From the NCBI GenBank assembly GCA_017745235.1, contig JAGHZU010000006.1, forward strand, positions 169,626-233,625: a stretch of 64,000 bases of DNA. The letters are read 5' to 3'. This document shows, one piece after another, positions 26,802 to 36,101 of this stretch. This DNA comes from Caulobacter sp. GTDB taxonomy: Bacteria; Pseudomonadota; Alphaproteobacteria; Caulobacterales; Caulobacteraceae. The stretch's first letter is position 1. Every line of letters starts with the position of its first letter. The notes under the pieces were generated by a model that did not search any database, was not told where the DNA came from, and saw only the letters and a list, made by a program, of their open reading frames with translations. A program made the translations under genes and the position numbers.

Positions 26802-27605
26802 TCAGGGCTCGGCGGAAACGCCGGGCCCTTTTTCTTCGCCCGGCCCTTCCATTTTCGGGGTCAGCCACAAGCGGCCGGCCGGGGCGTCCAGGCGCAGGCG
26901 GTAGGCGGCCAGCAGGCGCATGCCCAAGGCCCCGACCACGCCGGCTGGAAGTTCGCCGGCCACGACCGCCGGCACGTCCTGGCGCACCTGGCCGTCGAAC
27001 GACAGGGCCGGCAAGTCGCCGGCCGGCTTCTGCCGGGGGCCGTCGGCCGCCCCCCTGGCCCGCACGCCGCCGTCCGAGGCGGTGTCCAGGGCGAAGGGCC
27101 CGGAAACGCCCTTCCGCCCGTCGGAAGCGGCCGCCAGCACCGTGGCGACGCCGCCCACCACCGTCACCGCCAGGGGCGGGCTTCCAGGCGCTGGAAGAGA
27201 CTGACCGGGGGCGTCCAGCCGCAGGCGGCAGGGCGAGGCGTCCAGGCTGACGACGTAGCGATCCAGCACGTCGGCGCCGATCACGCCGATGATGGGCGTG
27301 GAAAAGCCCACGGCGCGGTAGTCCAGGCTGGCGACCTGCACCGGCGCGGCGTCGATTCGCTGGTCGGCCAGGCGGACGGGCAGGGTCAGGGCGGTTTCGG
27401 TGAAGCCCCGGCCCTGGGCGATGTCCAGGTGCAGCAGGGTGCGCGGCGCCGACAGGTCGATGACGAAGTCGCCAGCGATGGTGCCCAGCACGGCGGGGGC
27501 CACCACGGCCCCGTTCTCGAACCAGCAGGCGGTCTCGCCGGCCAGGGCCGGACCGCCGCTCGCCGCCAGCAGGGGTAGGATCAGGAGGAAGGACCGGCGA
27601 CGCAT
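26802..27605 (-). CDS. Retropepsin-like aspartyl protease family protein, exported
   Basis: A 267-residue protein with a signal peptide (RRRSFLLILPLLAASGGPALA) and two retropepsin-like repeats. The first half ends in GVIGADVLDRYVVSLD and the second in GALGMRLLAAYRLRLD, each typical of the lobes. The catalytic D-T/S-G triplet is changed: the first lobe reads FVIDLSAP and the second FALDTASDG, so peptidase activity is doubtful. It likely sits in the periplasm. The gene converges on petC and its last codons overlap the petABC terminator. Confidence 0.72.
   Translation of the reverse strand: MRRRSFLLILPLLAASGGPALAGETACWFENGAVVAPAVLGTIAGDFVIDLSAPRTLLHLDIAQGRGFTETALTLPVRLADQRIDAAPVQVASLDYRAVGFSTPIIGVIGADVLDRYVVSLDASPCRLRLDAPGQSLPAPGSPPLAVTVVGGVATVLAAASDGRKGVSGPFALDTASDGGVRARGAADGPRQKPAGDLPALSFDGQVRQDVPAVVAGELPAGVVGALGMRLLAAYRLRLDAPAGRLWLTPKMEGPGEEKGPGVSAEP
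26804..26834 (+). terminator. Intrinsic terminator of petABC
   Basis: AGGGCTCGGCG, a GAAA tetraloop and CGCCGGGCCCT form an 11-bp stem (one G-U pair) followed by TTTTTC. It is a textbook intrinsic terminator 27 nt after petC. It lies inside the 3' end of the convergent gene at 26802-27605. Confidence 0.88.
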
Positions 27606-27644
27606 TCGCCGATCCTAGCCATGGTCACGGCGGCCTGGAAAGCG

Positions 27645-28328
27645 TCAGGCCTCGCCCTTGGCCCCGCCCGAGCGCTGGAAGAGCTGCAGCGTGCGCAGCA
27701 GGGCCAGACGGGCGCTGTCGGCGTGGTGGCCGCTGGGCGCGACGAAGGCGTGGCCGGCGTCGTACAGCCAGACCGGCACGTCGGGATGGGCCGCGGTGAT
27801 CGTCTCGACGTCGGCCAAGGGGATCAGGCTGTCGGTGCGCCCAAAGTGCAGGATGGTCGGAACCTTGGGCTGGTCGTCGACGTGGTCGACGATGTTGCCG
27901 CCGTAGAAGCTGGAGACCGCCGTCAGGCCGTGCGTGCGGGCGGCGGCCAGCCAGGCCACGGTGCCGCCGTAGCAGAATCCCATGGCGAACACCGGGCCCT
28001 TGTCGACCAGCGCGTCGATGGCGGCCTGCACGCGGGGCAGGGCGACGGCGCCCCAGCCCGAGGCAAGGCCCATGGCCATGCGGGCGTCCAGCTTCTCCGG
28101 CTCCAGGTCCTGGGTGGGAAACGGCGCGTCGGCGTCGTCCAGCAGGCTGGGGGCGATGACGTCGTAGCCCTGCTCGGCCAGGCTGTCGGACAGCTGGCGG
28201 ATATGAGGCGTCACGCCCCAGATCGCGTGCAGGATCACAAGGCCGCCGCGCCGGGCCTCCTGGGGCGGGGCATGATAGGCGGCGACGGCTTCGCCGGCCG
28301 CCGTCGTCAGGGTGATGCGCTCGCCCAT
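27645..28328 (-). CDS. Dienelactone hydrolase family protein
   Basis: A 227-residue alpha/beta-hydrolase of the dienelactone-hydrolase family. The nucleophile is the cysteine in GFCYGG, the aspartate is in FGRTDSLIP and the histidine in AGHAF. The family opens dienelactones in aromatic ring degradation, although many members have other ester or lactone substrates. It lies 3 nt after a paralogue on the same strand, a likely tandem duplication. No chlorocatechol genes are near. Confidence 0.87.
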   Translation of the reverse strand: MGERITLTTAAGEAVAAYHAPPQEARRGGLVILHAIWGVTPHIRQLSDSLAEQGYDVIAPSLLDDADAPFPTQDLEPEKLDARMAMGLASGWGAVALPRVQAAIDALVDKGPVFAMGFCYGGTVAWLAAARTHGLTAVSSFYGGNIVDHVDDQPKVPTILHFGRTDSLIPLADVETITAAHPDVPVWLYDAGHAFVAPSGHHADSARLALLRTLQLFQRSGGAKGEA

Positions 28329-28331
28329 GGC

Positions 28332-29012
28332 TCAGCCCGCGCCGTTGGCCTGGAACAGGGCCAGGCTGCGTTCGCGGGCCAGTTGGGCGTCAGCGGCGTC
28401 GGAGTCCGGGCGGCCGTCGTTGTTGAAGCCGTGGCCGCTGTTCTCGTAGATGTGCACCGCCACATCGGGGTGGGCGGCGGCGATCTTGGCGGCGACCTCG
28501 TCCGCCGGGATGTGGGCGTCCTTGCGACCCAGGTGCACGATCACCGGGGCGTTCAGGGCCTGCTCGGCGTTGGCGGCGATCATGCTGCCGTAATAGGCCG
28601 CCCCCGCCGCCAGGCCCTTCAGCTTGCCCGCCGCCAGCCAGACCAGCGAGCCGCCCAGGCAGTAGCCGGCTGCGAACACCGGCCCGCGCGGGGCCAGTTC
28701 GTCGATGCAGGCCTGGATGTCGGACAGCATCTTCTCCAGTCCGATCGACTGCACGTGGCCCACGCCGATGGGGAACGCCGCCGGCTCGTGCTCGGCCACG
28801 TAGCCGGGCTGGGCGCGATCGAAGATCGAGGGAGCCAGCACCTCGAAGCCCAGGGCCGACCAGCGCGCCACGTCCTCCAGCATGTAGCGGTCCAGGCCGA
28901 AGATCTCCTGCACCAGCACGATCCCGCCCTTGCGGGGACCCTGGGGCTGGGCGTGGGCGGCGGTGAACTGGAAGCCGTCGACGGCGGAGGTGAGGGTGAC
29001 GGTCTCGGTCAT
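28332..29012 (-). CDS. Dienelactone hydrolase family protein (tandem paralogue)
   Basis: A 226-residue hydrolase with the same triad: cysteine in GYCLGG, aspartate in GRKDAHIP and histidine in SGHGFNND. It opens with MTETVTLTSAVDGFQF. The ATG at 29012 is the family start; the long in-frame extension upstream to 29240 is not homologous to anything and runs into the LysR gene region. It is the first of the tandem pair, and the downstream copy has diverged strongly in its lid region, so they are probably not redundant. Confidence 0.87.
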   Translation of the reverse strand: MTETVTLTSAVDGFQFTAAHAQPQGPRKGGIVLVQEIFGLDRYMLEDVARWSALGFEVLAPSIFDRAQPGYVAEHEPAAFPIGVGHVQSIGLEKMLSDIQACIDELAPRGPVFAAGYCLGGSLVWLAAGKLKGLAAGAAYYGSMIAANAEQALNAPVIVHLGRKDAHIPADEVAAKIAAAHPDVAVHIYENSGHGFNNDGRPDSDAADAQLARERSLALFQANGAG

Positions 29013-29143
29013 GTCGAAGCTCCTGGGTGAACGCGGCAACTGGGCCTTGGCGACAGATAGAGGGGCTGCGGTCCCCGCGCTAGGTACGCGGCCTCCGCCG
29101 GGATGACGACCGACGATGCCGCGATCCAATCGAGATTCGGCCC

Positions 29144-30028
29144 CTACCGCCGCATCCAGTCGATGAAGGCCCGCAGGGCCGGCGAGAGCTGGCGGCGGCT
29201 GGGATAGTAGAGGAAGAAGCCGGGGAACGGCTCGCACCACTCGTCCAGCAGCGAGACCAGGCGGCCGGCCTGGATGTCGGGCGTGACCAGGTCGCGCATC
29301 AGGAAGGCCAGGCCTGCACCGTCCAGGCAGGCGCGGCGGATCACCTCGTTCTCGTCGCTCAGCAGCACGCCGGGCGGATCGACCACCACCTCGCGGCCCT
29401 CGCGTTCGAACTCCCAGGGCCAGGGCTGGCCGCCGCCCCGGCGAAACAGCAGGCAGCGATGGTCCAGCACGTCCTCGGGCCGCCGGGGCGCGCCGCAGGC
29501 GGCCACGTAGTCCGGCGAGGCCACCAGGGCCTGTGACAGCTCGCCGCCGATCGGCGTGGCGATCATGTCGGCCTGCAGGCTCTCGCCCAGCCGCACGCCG
29601 CAGTCGAAGCCGCCGGCGACGATGTCGGTGAGGCCGTCCTCGCAGACGATTTCGGCCCGCACCTGCGGATAGGCGTTGAGGAACCCGCCCAGGCGCGGGG
29701 CCAGGAGCCAGCGAGCGGCCGAGCGGGCGATGTTGATGCGAAGGCGGCCGGCGGGACGGTCGCGGAAGGCCGCCACTTCCGACAGGGCCGCGTCGATGTC
29801 GGCAAGGGCCGGGCCCAGCCGCGCCAGCAACCGCTCGCCCGCCTCGGTCGGCGCCACGCTGCGGGTGGTGCGGTGAAGCAGGCGCACGTCAAGCCGCGTC
29901 TCCAGGTTCCGCAGGCTGTGGCTCAGCGCCGAGGCCGAGACCCCCAGCACCTGGGCGGCCGCTCGGAAGCTGCGGTGCTGGGCCACTTGGGCGAAGACGG
30001 CGAGTTCGGGCAGGGGGCGCTGATCCAT
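29144..30028 (-). CDS. LysR-family transcriptional regulator
   Basis: A 294-residue regulator. The winged helix-turn-helix (AELAVFAQVAQHRSFRAAAQ-type start with VLGVSASALSHSLRNLETRL) is at residues 8-65 and the substrate-binding domain follows. It is divergent from the aldo-keto reductase gene, the classic arrangement in which the regulator controls the neighbour in response to a small effector. An inverted repeat with a T-N11-A core lies right at its start codon, consistent with autoregulation. Confidence 0.92.
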   Translation of the reverse strand: MDQRPLPELAVFAQVAQHRSFRAAAQVLGVSASALSHSLRNLETRLDVRLLHRTTRSVAPTEAGERLLARLGPALADIDAALSEVAAFRDRPAGRLRINIARSAARWLLAPRLGGFLNAYPQVRAEIVCEDGLTDIVAGGFDCGVRLGESLQADMIATPIGGELSQALVASPDYVAACGAPRRPEDVLDHRCLLFRRGGGQPWPWEFEREGREVVVDPPGVLLSDENEVIRRACLDGAGLAFLMRDLVTPDIQAGRLVSLLDEWCEPFPGFFLYYPSRRQLSPALRAFIDWMRR

Positions 30029-31144
<1,116 letters not shown>

Positions 31145-31152
31145 GGGCTTTG

Positions 31153-31190
31153 CCTTCCCTCCTCCCGTCCCGGGGAGGAGGGAAGGGATT
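31153..31190 (+). terminator. Perfect 14-bp hairpin after the reductase gene
   Basis: CCTTCCCTCCTCCC pairs perfectly with GGGAGGAGGGAAGG around a 6-nt loop, followed by GATTTA. It is a likely Rho-independent terminator with a short T-tail. Confidence 0.7.
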
Positions 31191-31235
31191 TACGGGTATT
31201 GCTCCCCGCGCGCGGGCGCCCTCATCCTCCGGTCC

Positions 31236-32264
31236 ATGGACCACAATCCGCTCAATCGCCCCGACGCCATCGAGTTGATCCGGCTGGGCAAGACCACCAT
31301 CACCCTGGGCGGACTGGCCGCAGCCGTCGTGATCGTGGTGATCACGATATACCTGTCGCGCTTCGTGGCCTCGGCCATGCGCGGGCTGCGCGAGCGTTCA
31401 GCGGGCGGGGCGCCCACGCTCTACATCATCGAGAAGCTCAGCACCTACGGCCTGCGGACCATCGGCCTGCTGATGGCCCTGTCGGTGATGGGGGTGAACC
31501 TGACCTCCCTGGCTGTGTTCGCCGGCGCCCTGGGCGTGGGCGCGGGCCTGGGCCTGCAGGGGCTGGTCAAGGACTTCGCCTCGGGCGTGTCGCTGATGTT
31601 CGAGCGCCTGGTGGCCGTGGGCGACTTCGTGGAGCTGCAGAACGGCGCGCGGGGCGTGGTGCACGAGATCGGCCCCCGTTCGACCCGCATTCGCACCAAC
31701 GACAGCACCGACGTCATCGTGCCCAACTCGGTGCTGGTCAACGAGCAGGTCGTCAACTGGACCCTGCATCACACCACCCGCCGGATCCGTATTCCGTTCG
31801 TCACCGCCTTCGGCGTCGACAAGGAGAGGGTGCGCGAAGCGGTGTTGGCGGCGGCCCACTCCGTGCCGTTCACCTCGCGGGACGACGCCACGCGCAGGGC
31901 CCAGGTCTGGCTGGTGGGCTACGGCGAGTCCGCCCTGAAGTTCGAACTGATCGTCTGGCCGACCATCGACTCGGTGCGCCGTCCGGCGGCGATCTTCGCG
32001 GCCTATACCTGGGCCATCGACGATGCGCTGCGCGGGGCGGGGATAGAGATTCCCTATCCCCAGCGCGAGGTGCGCCTGCGCTCGCTGTTCGGCGAGGAAG
32101 GCGACGACGCGCGCTCGGCCCTGCGCCTGGAGCCCATGGCCGCGCGCCGGGCCAAGGTCCGCCCGGCCGCGCCCAGCTCCAACGACGCCGCCGAGGATCT
32201 CAAGCGCGAGGACCCCGAGGAGCCGCCGATGCCGGTGCAGGGGCCGTCCAAACCTGATCGCTGA
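31236..32264 (+). CDS. Small-conductance mechanosensitive channel (MscS family)
   Basis: A 342-residue protein of the MscS family. Three transmembrane helices are seen (residues about 21-42, 65-85 and the pore helix FAGALGVGAGLGLQGLVKDFASG). The soluble beta-domain carries VGDFVELQNGARGVVHEIG and NDSTDVIVPNSVLVNEQVVNW, the MscS signature. It opens under membrane tension to release solutes after osmotic downshock. A charged, Pro-rich C-terminal tail of about 50 residues is likely disordered. Confidence 0.93.
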   Translation: MDHNPLNRPDAIELIRLGKTTITLGGLAAAVVIVVITIYLSRFVASAMRGLRERSAGGAPTLYIIEKLSTYGLRTIGLLMALSVMGVNLTSLAVFAGALGVGAGLGLQGLVKDFASGVSLMFERLVAVGDFVELQNGARGVVHEIGPRSTRIRTNDSTDVIVPNSVLVNEQVVNWTLHHTTRRIRIPFVTAFGVDKERVREAVLAAAHSVPFTSRDDATRRAQVWLVGYGESALKFELIVWPTIDSVRRPAAIFAAYTWAIDDALRGAGIEIPYPQREVRLRSLFGEEGDDARSALRLEPMAARRAKVRPAAPSSNDAAEDLKREDPEEPPMPVQGPSKPDR

Positions 32265-32303
32265 TAACTCAGCTTGACGCGACCGCCGCCCCGTCCAACT
32301 ATC

Positions 32304-32315
32304 TCGCAACTGCGA
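32304..32315. promoter_or_regulatory. Short perfect palindrome upstream of the lyase gene
   Basis: TCGCA-AC-TGCGA lies 27 nt upstream of the malyl-CoA lyase-type gene within an AT-richer patch. It resembles the TTGCAA-style sites of short-chain-fatty-acyl regulators (ScfR family), so it is a candidate operator. The regulator is not in the window. Confidence 0.35.
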
Positions 32316-32341
32316 AATAAGAAGAACGATCGGGAGCGCGC

Positions 32342-33403
32342 ATGAAGACCCCTCGCGGCTTTTTCAAACCCCTGGCCATCGGGGCGCCGACTCCGTGGCG
32401 CGAGCTCCCCAATCGGGTCGAGCGGATGATCCACTTCGTGCCGCCGCATATCGAGAAGGTCCGCGCCAAGGTCGGCGAGATCGCCCCGACCGTCGACGTG
32501 ATCCTGGCCAATCTCGAGGACGCCATCCCCGCCGACGCCAAGGGCGCGGCCCTGGCCGGGGCGGTGGCGATGTCGCGCGAGGTCGACTTCAAGGCCCTGG
32601 GCGTCGGCTATTGGGTGCGGATCAACTGCCTGAACTCGCCCTGGCACCTCGACGAGATCTCGACCCTGGTCGAGAAGGCGGGCGACAGGATCGACGTCAT
32701 CATGGTCCCCAAGGTCGAGGGGCCGTGGGACATCTTCTACATGGACCAGTTGCTGGCCTCGCTGGAAGCCAAGCACGGCGTCACCCGGCCCATCCTGCTG
32801 CACGCCATCCTGGAGACGGCCGAAGGGGTGATGAACGTCGAGCAGATCGCCGGCGCCAGTCCGCGCATGCAGGGGATCTCGCTGGGACCGGCCGACCTGG
32901 CCGCCAGCCGGGCGATGAAGACCACCCGCGTCGGCGGGGGGCATCCCGGCTACCGCGTGATCGAGGATCCCCGGCCAAAAGGAGAAGGAGGCGACGGCGA
33001 GCGCGTGTCGGTTCAGCAGGACCTCTGGCACTACACCTTCGCCAAGATGGTCGACGCCTGCGCCGCCCACGGCATCAAGCCGTTCTACGGTCCGTTCGGC
33101 GCGATCGACGATCCGGTGGCCTGCGAGCAGCAGTTCCGCAACGCCTTCCTGATGGGCTGCGCCGGCGCCTGGAGCCTGCACCCCAGCCAGATCGCGATCG
33201 CCAAAAAGGTGTTCAGTCCCGCGCCCGACGAGGTGGCCTTCGCCAGGCGCATCCTGGAGGCCATGCCCGACGGCTCGGGCGTGGCCATGCTGGACGGCAA
33301 GATGCAGGACGACGCCACCTGGAAGCAGGCCAAGGTGATGGTCGACTGCGCGCGGCAGATCGCGGCGAAGGACGAGGAGTACGCCGCGCTGTACGGGTTC
33401 TAG
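32342..33403 (+). CDS. mcl1: L-malyl-CoA/beta-methylmalyl-CoA lyase type (HpcH/HpaI, CitE family)
   Basis: A 353-residue CoA-ester lyase similar to Mcl1 of alphaproteobacteria. Motifs: [15 protein letters not shown] for metal binding, [20 protein letters not shown] with a metal-binding glutamate, and [20 protein letters not shown]. It reversibly cleaves (S)-malyl-CoA or beta-methylmalyl-CoA to glyoxylate plus acetyl- or propionyl-CoA. The GPFGAIDD and [16 protein letters not shown] segments are family-typical. No other ethylmalonyl-CoA pathway genes are adjacent. ATG preceded by GGGAG. Confidence 0.85.
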   Translation: MKTPRGFFKPLAIGAPTPWRELPNRVERMIHFVPPHIEKVRAKVGEIAPTVDVILANLEDAIPADAKGAALAGAVAMSREVDFKALGVGYWVRINCLNSPWHLDEISTLVEKAGDRIDVIMVPKVEGPWDIFYMDQLLASLEAKHGVTRPILLHAILETAEGVMNVEQIAGASPRMQGISLGPADLAASRAMKTTRVGGGHPGYRVIEDPRPKGEGGDGERVSVQQDLWHYTFAKMVDACAAHGIKPFYGPFGAIDDPVACEQQFRNAFLMGCAGAWSLHPSQIAIAKKVFSPAPDEVAFARRILEAMPDGSGVAMLDGKMQDDATWKQAKVMVDCARQIAAKDEEYAALYGF

Positions 33404-33426
33404 GGCCGGAGGGGGGGGCTCTCAGA

Positions 33427-33843
33427 CTACAGCAGCCGCGTCTCCACGATCACCCCCGCCGTCAGCATCTTGTGCACGGGACAGGCCTCGGCGATCTCGA
33501 ACAGGCGCTGGCGCTGGGCCTCGTCGAGGTCGCCGTCGAAGCTCAGCACGCGGTCGAAGATGTCGGCCGGCTTGCGGGTGGGGTCGCGGCGCCAGGTCAC
33601 CTCCACGCGCACCACGCCCAGGGCCAGGCCCTTGCGCTTGGCGTAGAGCCGCAGCGTCTGGGCGGTGCAGGCGGCCAGGCCCGCGGCGACGAGATCGTGG
33701 GGATTGGGGCCCAGGTCCAGGCCGCCCAGCGAGAAGCCCAGGTCGGCGACGAAGCGGCTGGGGCCGGCGGTTACCTGGAGCTGCACGCCGCCGTGGCCGC
33801 TGTCTTCGGCAATGGCGGAGGGGCGGGCGAGGTCGACGGTCAT
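33427..33843 (-). CDS. OsmC family peroxiredoxin-like protein
   Basis: A 138-residue OsmC/Ohr-fold protein. The two redox cysteines of the family lie in AAGLAACTAQTLRLYA and EIAEACPVHKML. Such proteins reduce organic hydroperoxides with a cysteine pair. The NPHDLVAAGLA segment is the usual conserved one. Start ATG at 33843 with AAGGCTC leader. It converges on the lyase gene. Confidence 0.92.
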   Translation of the reverse strand: MTVDLARPSAIAEDSGHGGVQLQVTAGPSRFVADLGFSLGGLDLGPNPHDLVAAGLAACTAQTLRLYAKRKGLALGVVRVEVTWRRDPTRKPADIFDRVLSFDGDLDEAQRQRLFEIAEACPVHKMLTAGVIVETRLL

Positions 33844-33921
33844 GGAAGGCTCCGTTTCGTGAGCCTTCTTGCTAGCCGCTGGCGCGGCGTTCTTGAACGA
33901 ATTTGTCGGAAGAGGCGCCGG

Positions 33922-34119
33922 TCAGGCCGCCGCCTGGCGCGCCGAGATCTCGAACAGGCGCACCGCGCCGCGCCAGACCTCGATCGTCTCGCAGCCCCGT
34001 TGCACGCCGATCAGTTCCTCGGCGCGGCGGCGCGCGGCTTGGTCGTCGGCGCAGGGCGTGACGTCGAAGCGCGGCACAGAACCATCGGAATCGACGTGGA
34101 AGAAAGTGAACACCTGCAT
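33922..34119 (-). CDS. Small conserved hypothetical protein, DUF6894-like
   Basis: A 65-residue protein beginning MQVFTFFHVDSDGSVPRFD. The pattern of an N-terminal phenylalanine-rich strand followed by an Ala/Arg-rich helix (QAARRRAEELIG) resembles DUF6894-type small proteins of alphaproteobacteria; this is a loose similarity. There is no signal peptide or membrane segment. I am fairly sure it is translated (start after a GGTTCCC leader), but the role is unknown. Confidence 0.55.
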   Translation of the reverse strand: MQVFTFFHVDSDGSVPRFDVTPCADDQAARRRAEELIGVQRGCETIEVWRGAVRLFEISARQAAA

Positions 34120-34481
34120 GGGAACCAGGACCGTTCTCTACAGGCGGGACCGGGTCCATTTTCGATGGGCGGGGCCGCGGGCGTCGGCTCGCTTCTAGCG
34201 CCGACCGTTAAGCATATAGGCGACAATCCCCGCCTTCGCCAGGGATCGACGGTTGCCAAACGAGACTCTCCTGGGGACGAATCCCCCAACCCGGAAACGG
34301 GTTCCCGAGCCCGCCATAGTGTCGCTGCGACGACCGGTCGCAGGGCTCCGGGACCGCCCGCCGGGCGGGCGAAGACCGCGCTTTGGCGTTTTCGCGTGCG
34401 AACGCCGCCGAAAGCGGTTCCGTTTTCCACTATCGCGCACTAGGTTCGCCACCTTTCCGCAACGGCGACGTTAAGAGACCC
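34120..34481. other. Structured leader region of accA
   Basis: No convincing gene in 362 nt. Within 34273-34371 four hairpins follow each other on the plus strand: GGGGA/TCCCC (loop CGAA), AACCCG-GAAA-CGGGTT (GNRA tetraloop), CTGCGAC/GTCGCAG (5-nt loop) and CGCCCG/CGGGCG. They lie 110-210 nt upstream of accA. In GC-rich DNA such arrays can arise by chance, but the GNRA loop and tight spacing suggest a folded 5' leader or attenuator. The region also carries the accA promoter. Confidence 0.35.
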
Positions 34482-35444
34482 ATGGCCGCGCATTATCTCG
34501 ACTTCGAGCGACCCATCGCCGATCTGGAAAGCAAGATCGAAGAGCTCTCGCGGCTCTCCGAGACGGCTGGCCCCGGCGCGTTCGACAACGAGATCCGCGC
34601 CCTGCGCGACCGCGCGCAGCAACTGCGCAAGGAAGCCTATGCGGGCCTGGACGCCTGGCAGAAGACCATGGTGGCCCGCCACCCCGAGCGCCCGCACCTG
34701 AAGGACTACGTCGCCAGCCTGATCGACGAGTTCGTCGAGCTGCGTGGCGACCGCAAGTTCGCCGACGACCAGGCGATCGTCGGGGGTCTGGGCCGTTTCC
34801 GCGGCATCCCGGTCGTGGTCATGGGTCACGAGAAGGGCCACGACACCACCACGCGCCTCAAGCACAACTTCGGCATGGCCCGCCCCGAGGGCTATCGCAA
34901 GGCCGTGCGCCTGATGGACATGGCCGAGCGCTTCAACCTGCCGGTCATCACCTTCGTCGACACCGCCGGCGCCTATCCGGGCCTGGGCGCGGAGGAGCGC
35001 GGCCAGGCTGAGGCCATCGCCCGTTCGACCGAACGCGGCCTGGTGCTGGAGACCCCTATGGTCGCCACCATCGTCGGCGAGGGCGGCAGCGGCGGCGCCA
35101 TCGCCCTGGCCGGCGCCAACAAGGTGCTGATCCTGGAGCACTCGATCTATTCGGTGATTTCGCCGGAAGGCGCGGCCTCGATCCTGTGGCGCGACGGCGC
35201 CCGGGCCAAGGACGCGGCCACCAACATGAAGATCACCGCCCAGGACCTGATCCAGCTGAAGATCGTCGACCGCATCGTCGACGAGCCGGCCGGCGGCGCT
35301 CACTCGGATCCCGAGGCGGCCATCCAGGCCGTCGGCGATGCGGTCGAGGACGAACTGAAGAAGCTGCTCAAGCTCTCGCCCGCCGAACTGAAGAAACAAC
35401 GCGCCGAGCGCTTCTACGCCATCGGCCGCGAGGGCCTGCAGTAG
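34482..35444 (+). CDS. accA: Acetyl-CoA carboxylase carboxyltransferase subunit alpha
   Basis: A 320-residue protein, the family's normal length. The start MAAHYLDFERPIADLESKIEEL is conserved, as are GRFRGIPVVVMGHEKGHDT, ITFVDTAGAYPGLGAEERGQ and VGEGGSGGAIALAG. It transfers carboxyl from biotin-BCCP to acetyl-CoA in fatty-acid synthesis, together with AccD. The frame continues upstream of 34482 but that extension is not homologous. AccBCD are not in the window. Confidence 0.97.
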   Translation: MAAHYLDFERPIADLESKIEELSRLSETAGPGAFDNEIRALRDRAQQLRKEAYAGLDAWQKTMVARHPERPHLKDYVASLIDEFVELRGDRKFADDQAIVGGLGRFRGIPVVVMGHEKGHDTTTRLKHNFGMARPEGYRKAVRLMDMAERFNLPVITFVDTAGAYPGLGAEERGQAEAIARSTERGLVLETPMVATIVGEGGSGGAIALAGANKVLILEHSIYSVISPEGAASILWRDGARAKDAATNMKITAQDLIQLKIVDRIVDEPAGGAHSDPEAAIQAVGDAVEDELKKLLKLSPAELKKQRAERFYAIGREGLQ

Positions 35445-35619
35445 GCCGCATCGGTCGCAAACGCGATCGGGGCCGCTAGGGCGCGGGCGGCGCGGCCGCT
35501 GACGGGGTTTCGGCGTCGGGATGCCGGTCCCGCCGGTCTCCAAACCCAAGGCCCGGCGCAAGCGCTGACGGCTCGCCGAAACCGCGCTAGGGTGGCCCAT
35601 CCATGGTGGAGCTTGCCCG

Positions 35620-36012
35620 ATGATGCGCCTGGCCGTCGTCGCCGTCCTGCTGGCGGCCGCCCCCGCCGTTCTTCACGCGGCGCCGTCGAAGCCCGGGGCC
35701 CGTTCCGCCGAGGAGCGCTGCCTGGACACGCCGGGCCCCAACATCGAGATCCTGAACTGCCTCTCCGGCCTGACCCAGGCGCAGGACGCGCGCCTGAACC
35801 GCGCCTACAAGGCCGCCATGGGCCGCCAGAAGACGCCCGCCGCCCGGACGGCCCTGCGCGCCGCCCAGCGGGCCTGGATCACGTCGCGCGACGAGGATTG
35901 CATGCCGTATTACGACCAGGTCCAGTACGGCGCCCAAGGCGGCATCGAGGGCGAACAGTGCGTGCTGGACCGCACCCGCGAGCGCGCCGACGCGCTGGAA
36001 CGCCTTCGCTAA
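35620..36012 (+). CDS. DUF1311/lysozyme inhibitor LprI-like secreted protein
   Basis: A 130-residue protein with a signal peptide (MRLAVVAVLLAAAPAVLHA). The mature part has the LprI pattern: LNCLSGLTQAQDARLNRAYKAAM, then ALRAAQRAWITSRDEDCMPY, and a third Cys in GEQCVLDRTRERA. The conserved cysteines form disulfides and the family is implicated in lysozyme inhibition or a general periplasmic role. The start is an ATG-ATG pair at 35620. Confidence 0.82.
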   Translation: MMRLAVVAVLLAAAPAVLHAAPSKPGARSAEERCLDTPGPNIEILNCLSGLTQAQDARLNRAYKAAMGRQKTPAARTALRAAQRAWITSRDEDCMPYYDQVQYGAQGGIEGEQCVLDRTRERADALERLR

Positions 36013-36027
36013 AAAAACCGCGCCGGA

Positions 36028-36054
36028 TGTCACATCCCGGCGCCTCGTCTCGTC
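36028..36054 (+). promoter_or_regulatory. ECF41-like promoter of the CMD-family gene
   Basis: TGTCACA (36028-36034) and CGTC (36051-36054) are separated by 16 nt, which fits the bipartite motif known for ECF41-group sigma factors. They lie 48 nt upstream of a carboxymuconolactone-decarboxylase-family gene, the type of gene ECF41 sigma factors usually control. The TGTCACA is also part of a GCGCCGG/CCGGCGC hairpin. Confidence 0.6.
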
Positions 36055-36101
36055 CTGTCCTCGAAAGCCCGATCACCGGGCCCCTGACGAGGATCAAGAC
36101 C

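Noticed and set aside
34195..34474. Short open frames on both strands in the accA leader
   Set aside because: Arg/Pro-rich, no ribosome-binding site, and no resemblance to any protein; the region is better explained as a non-coding leader.
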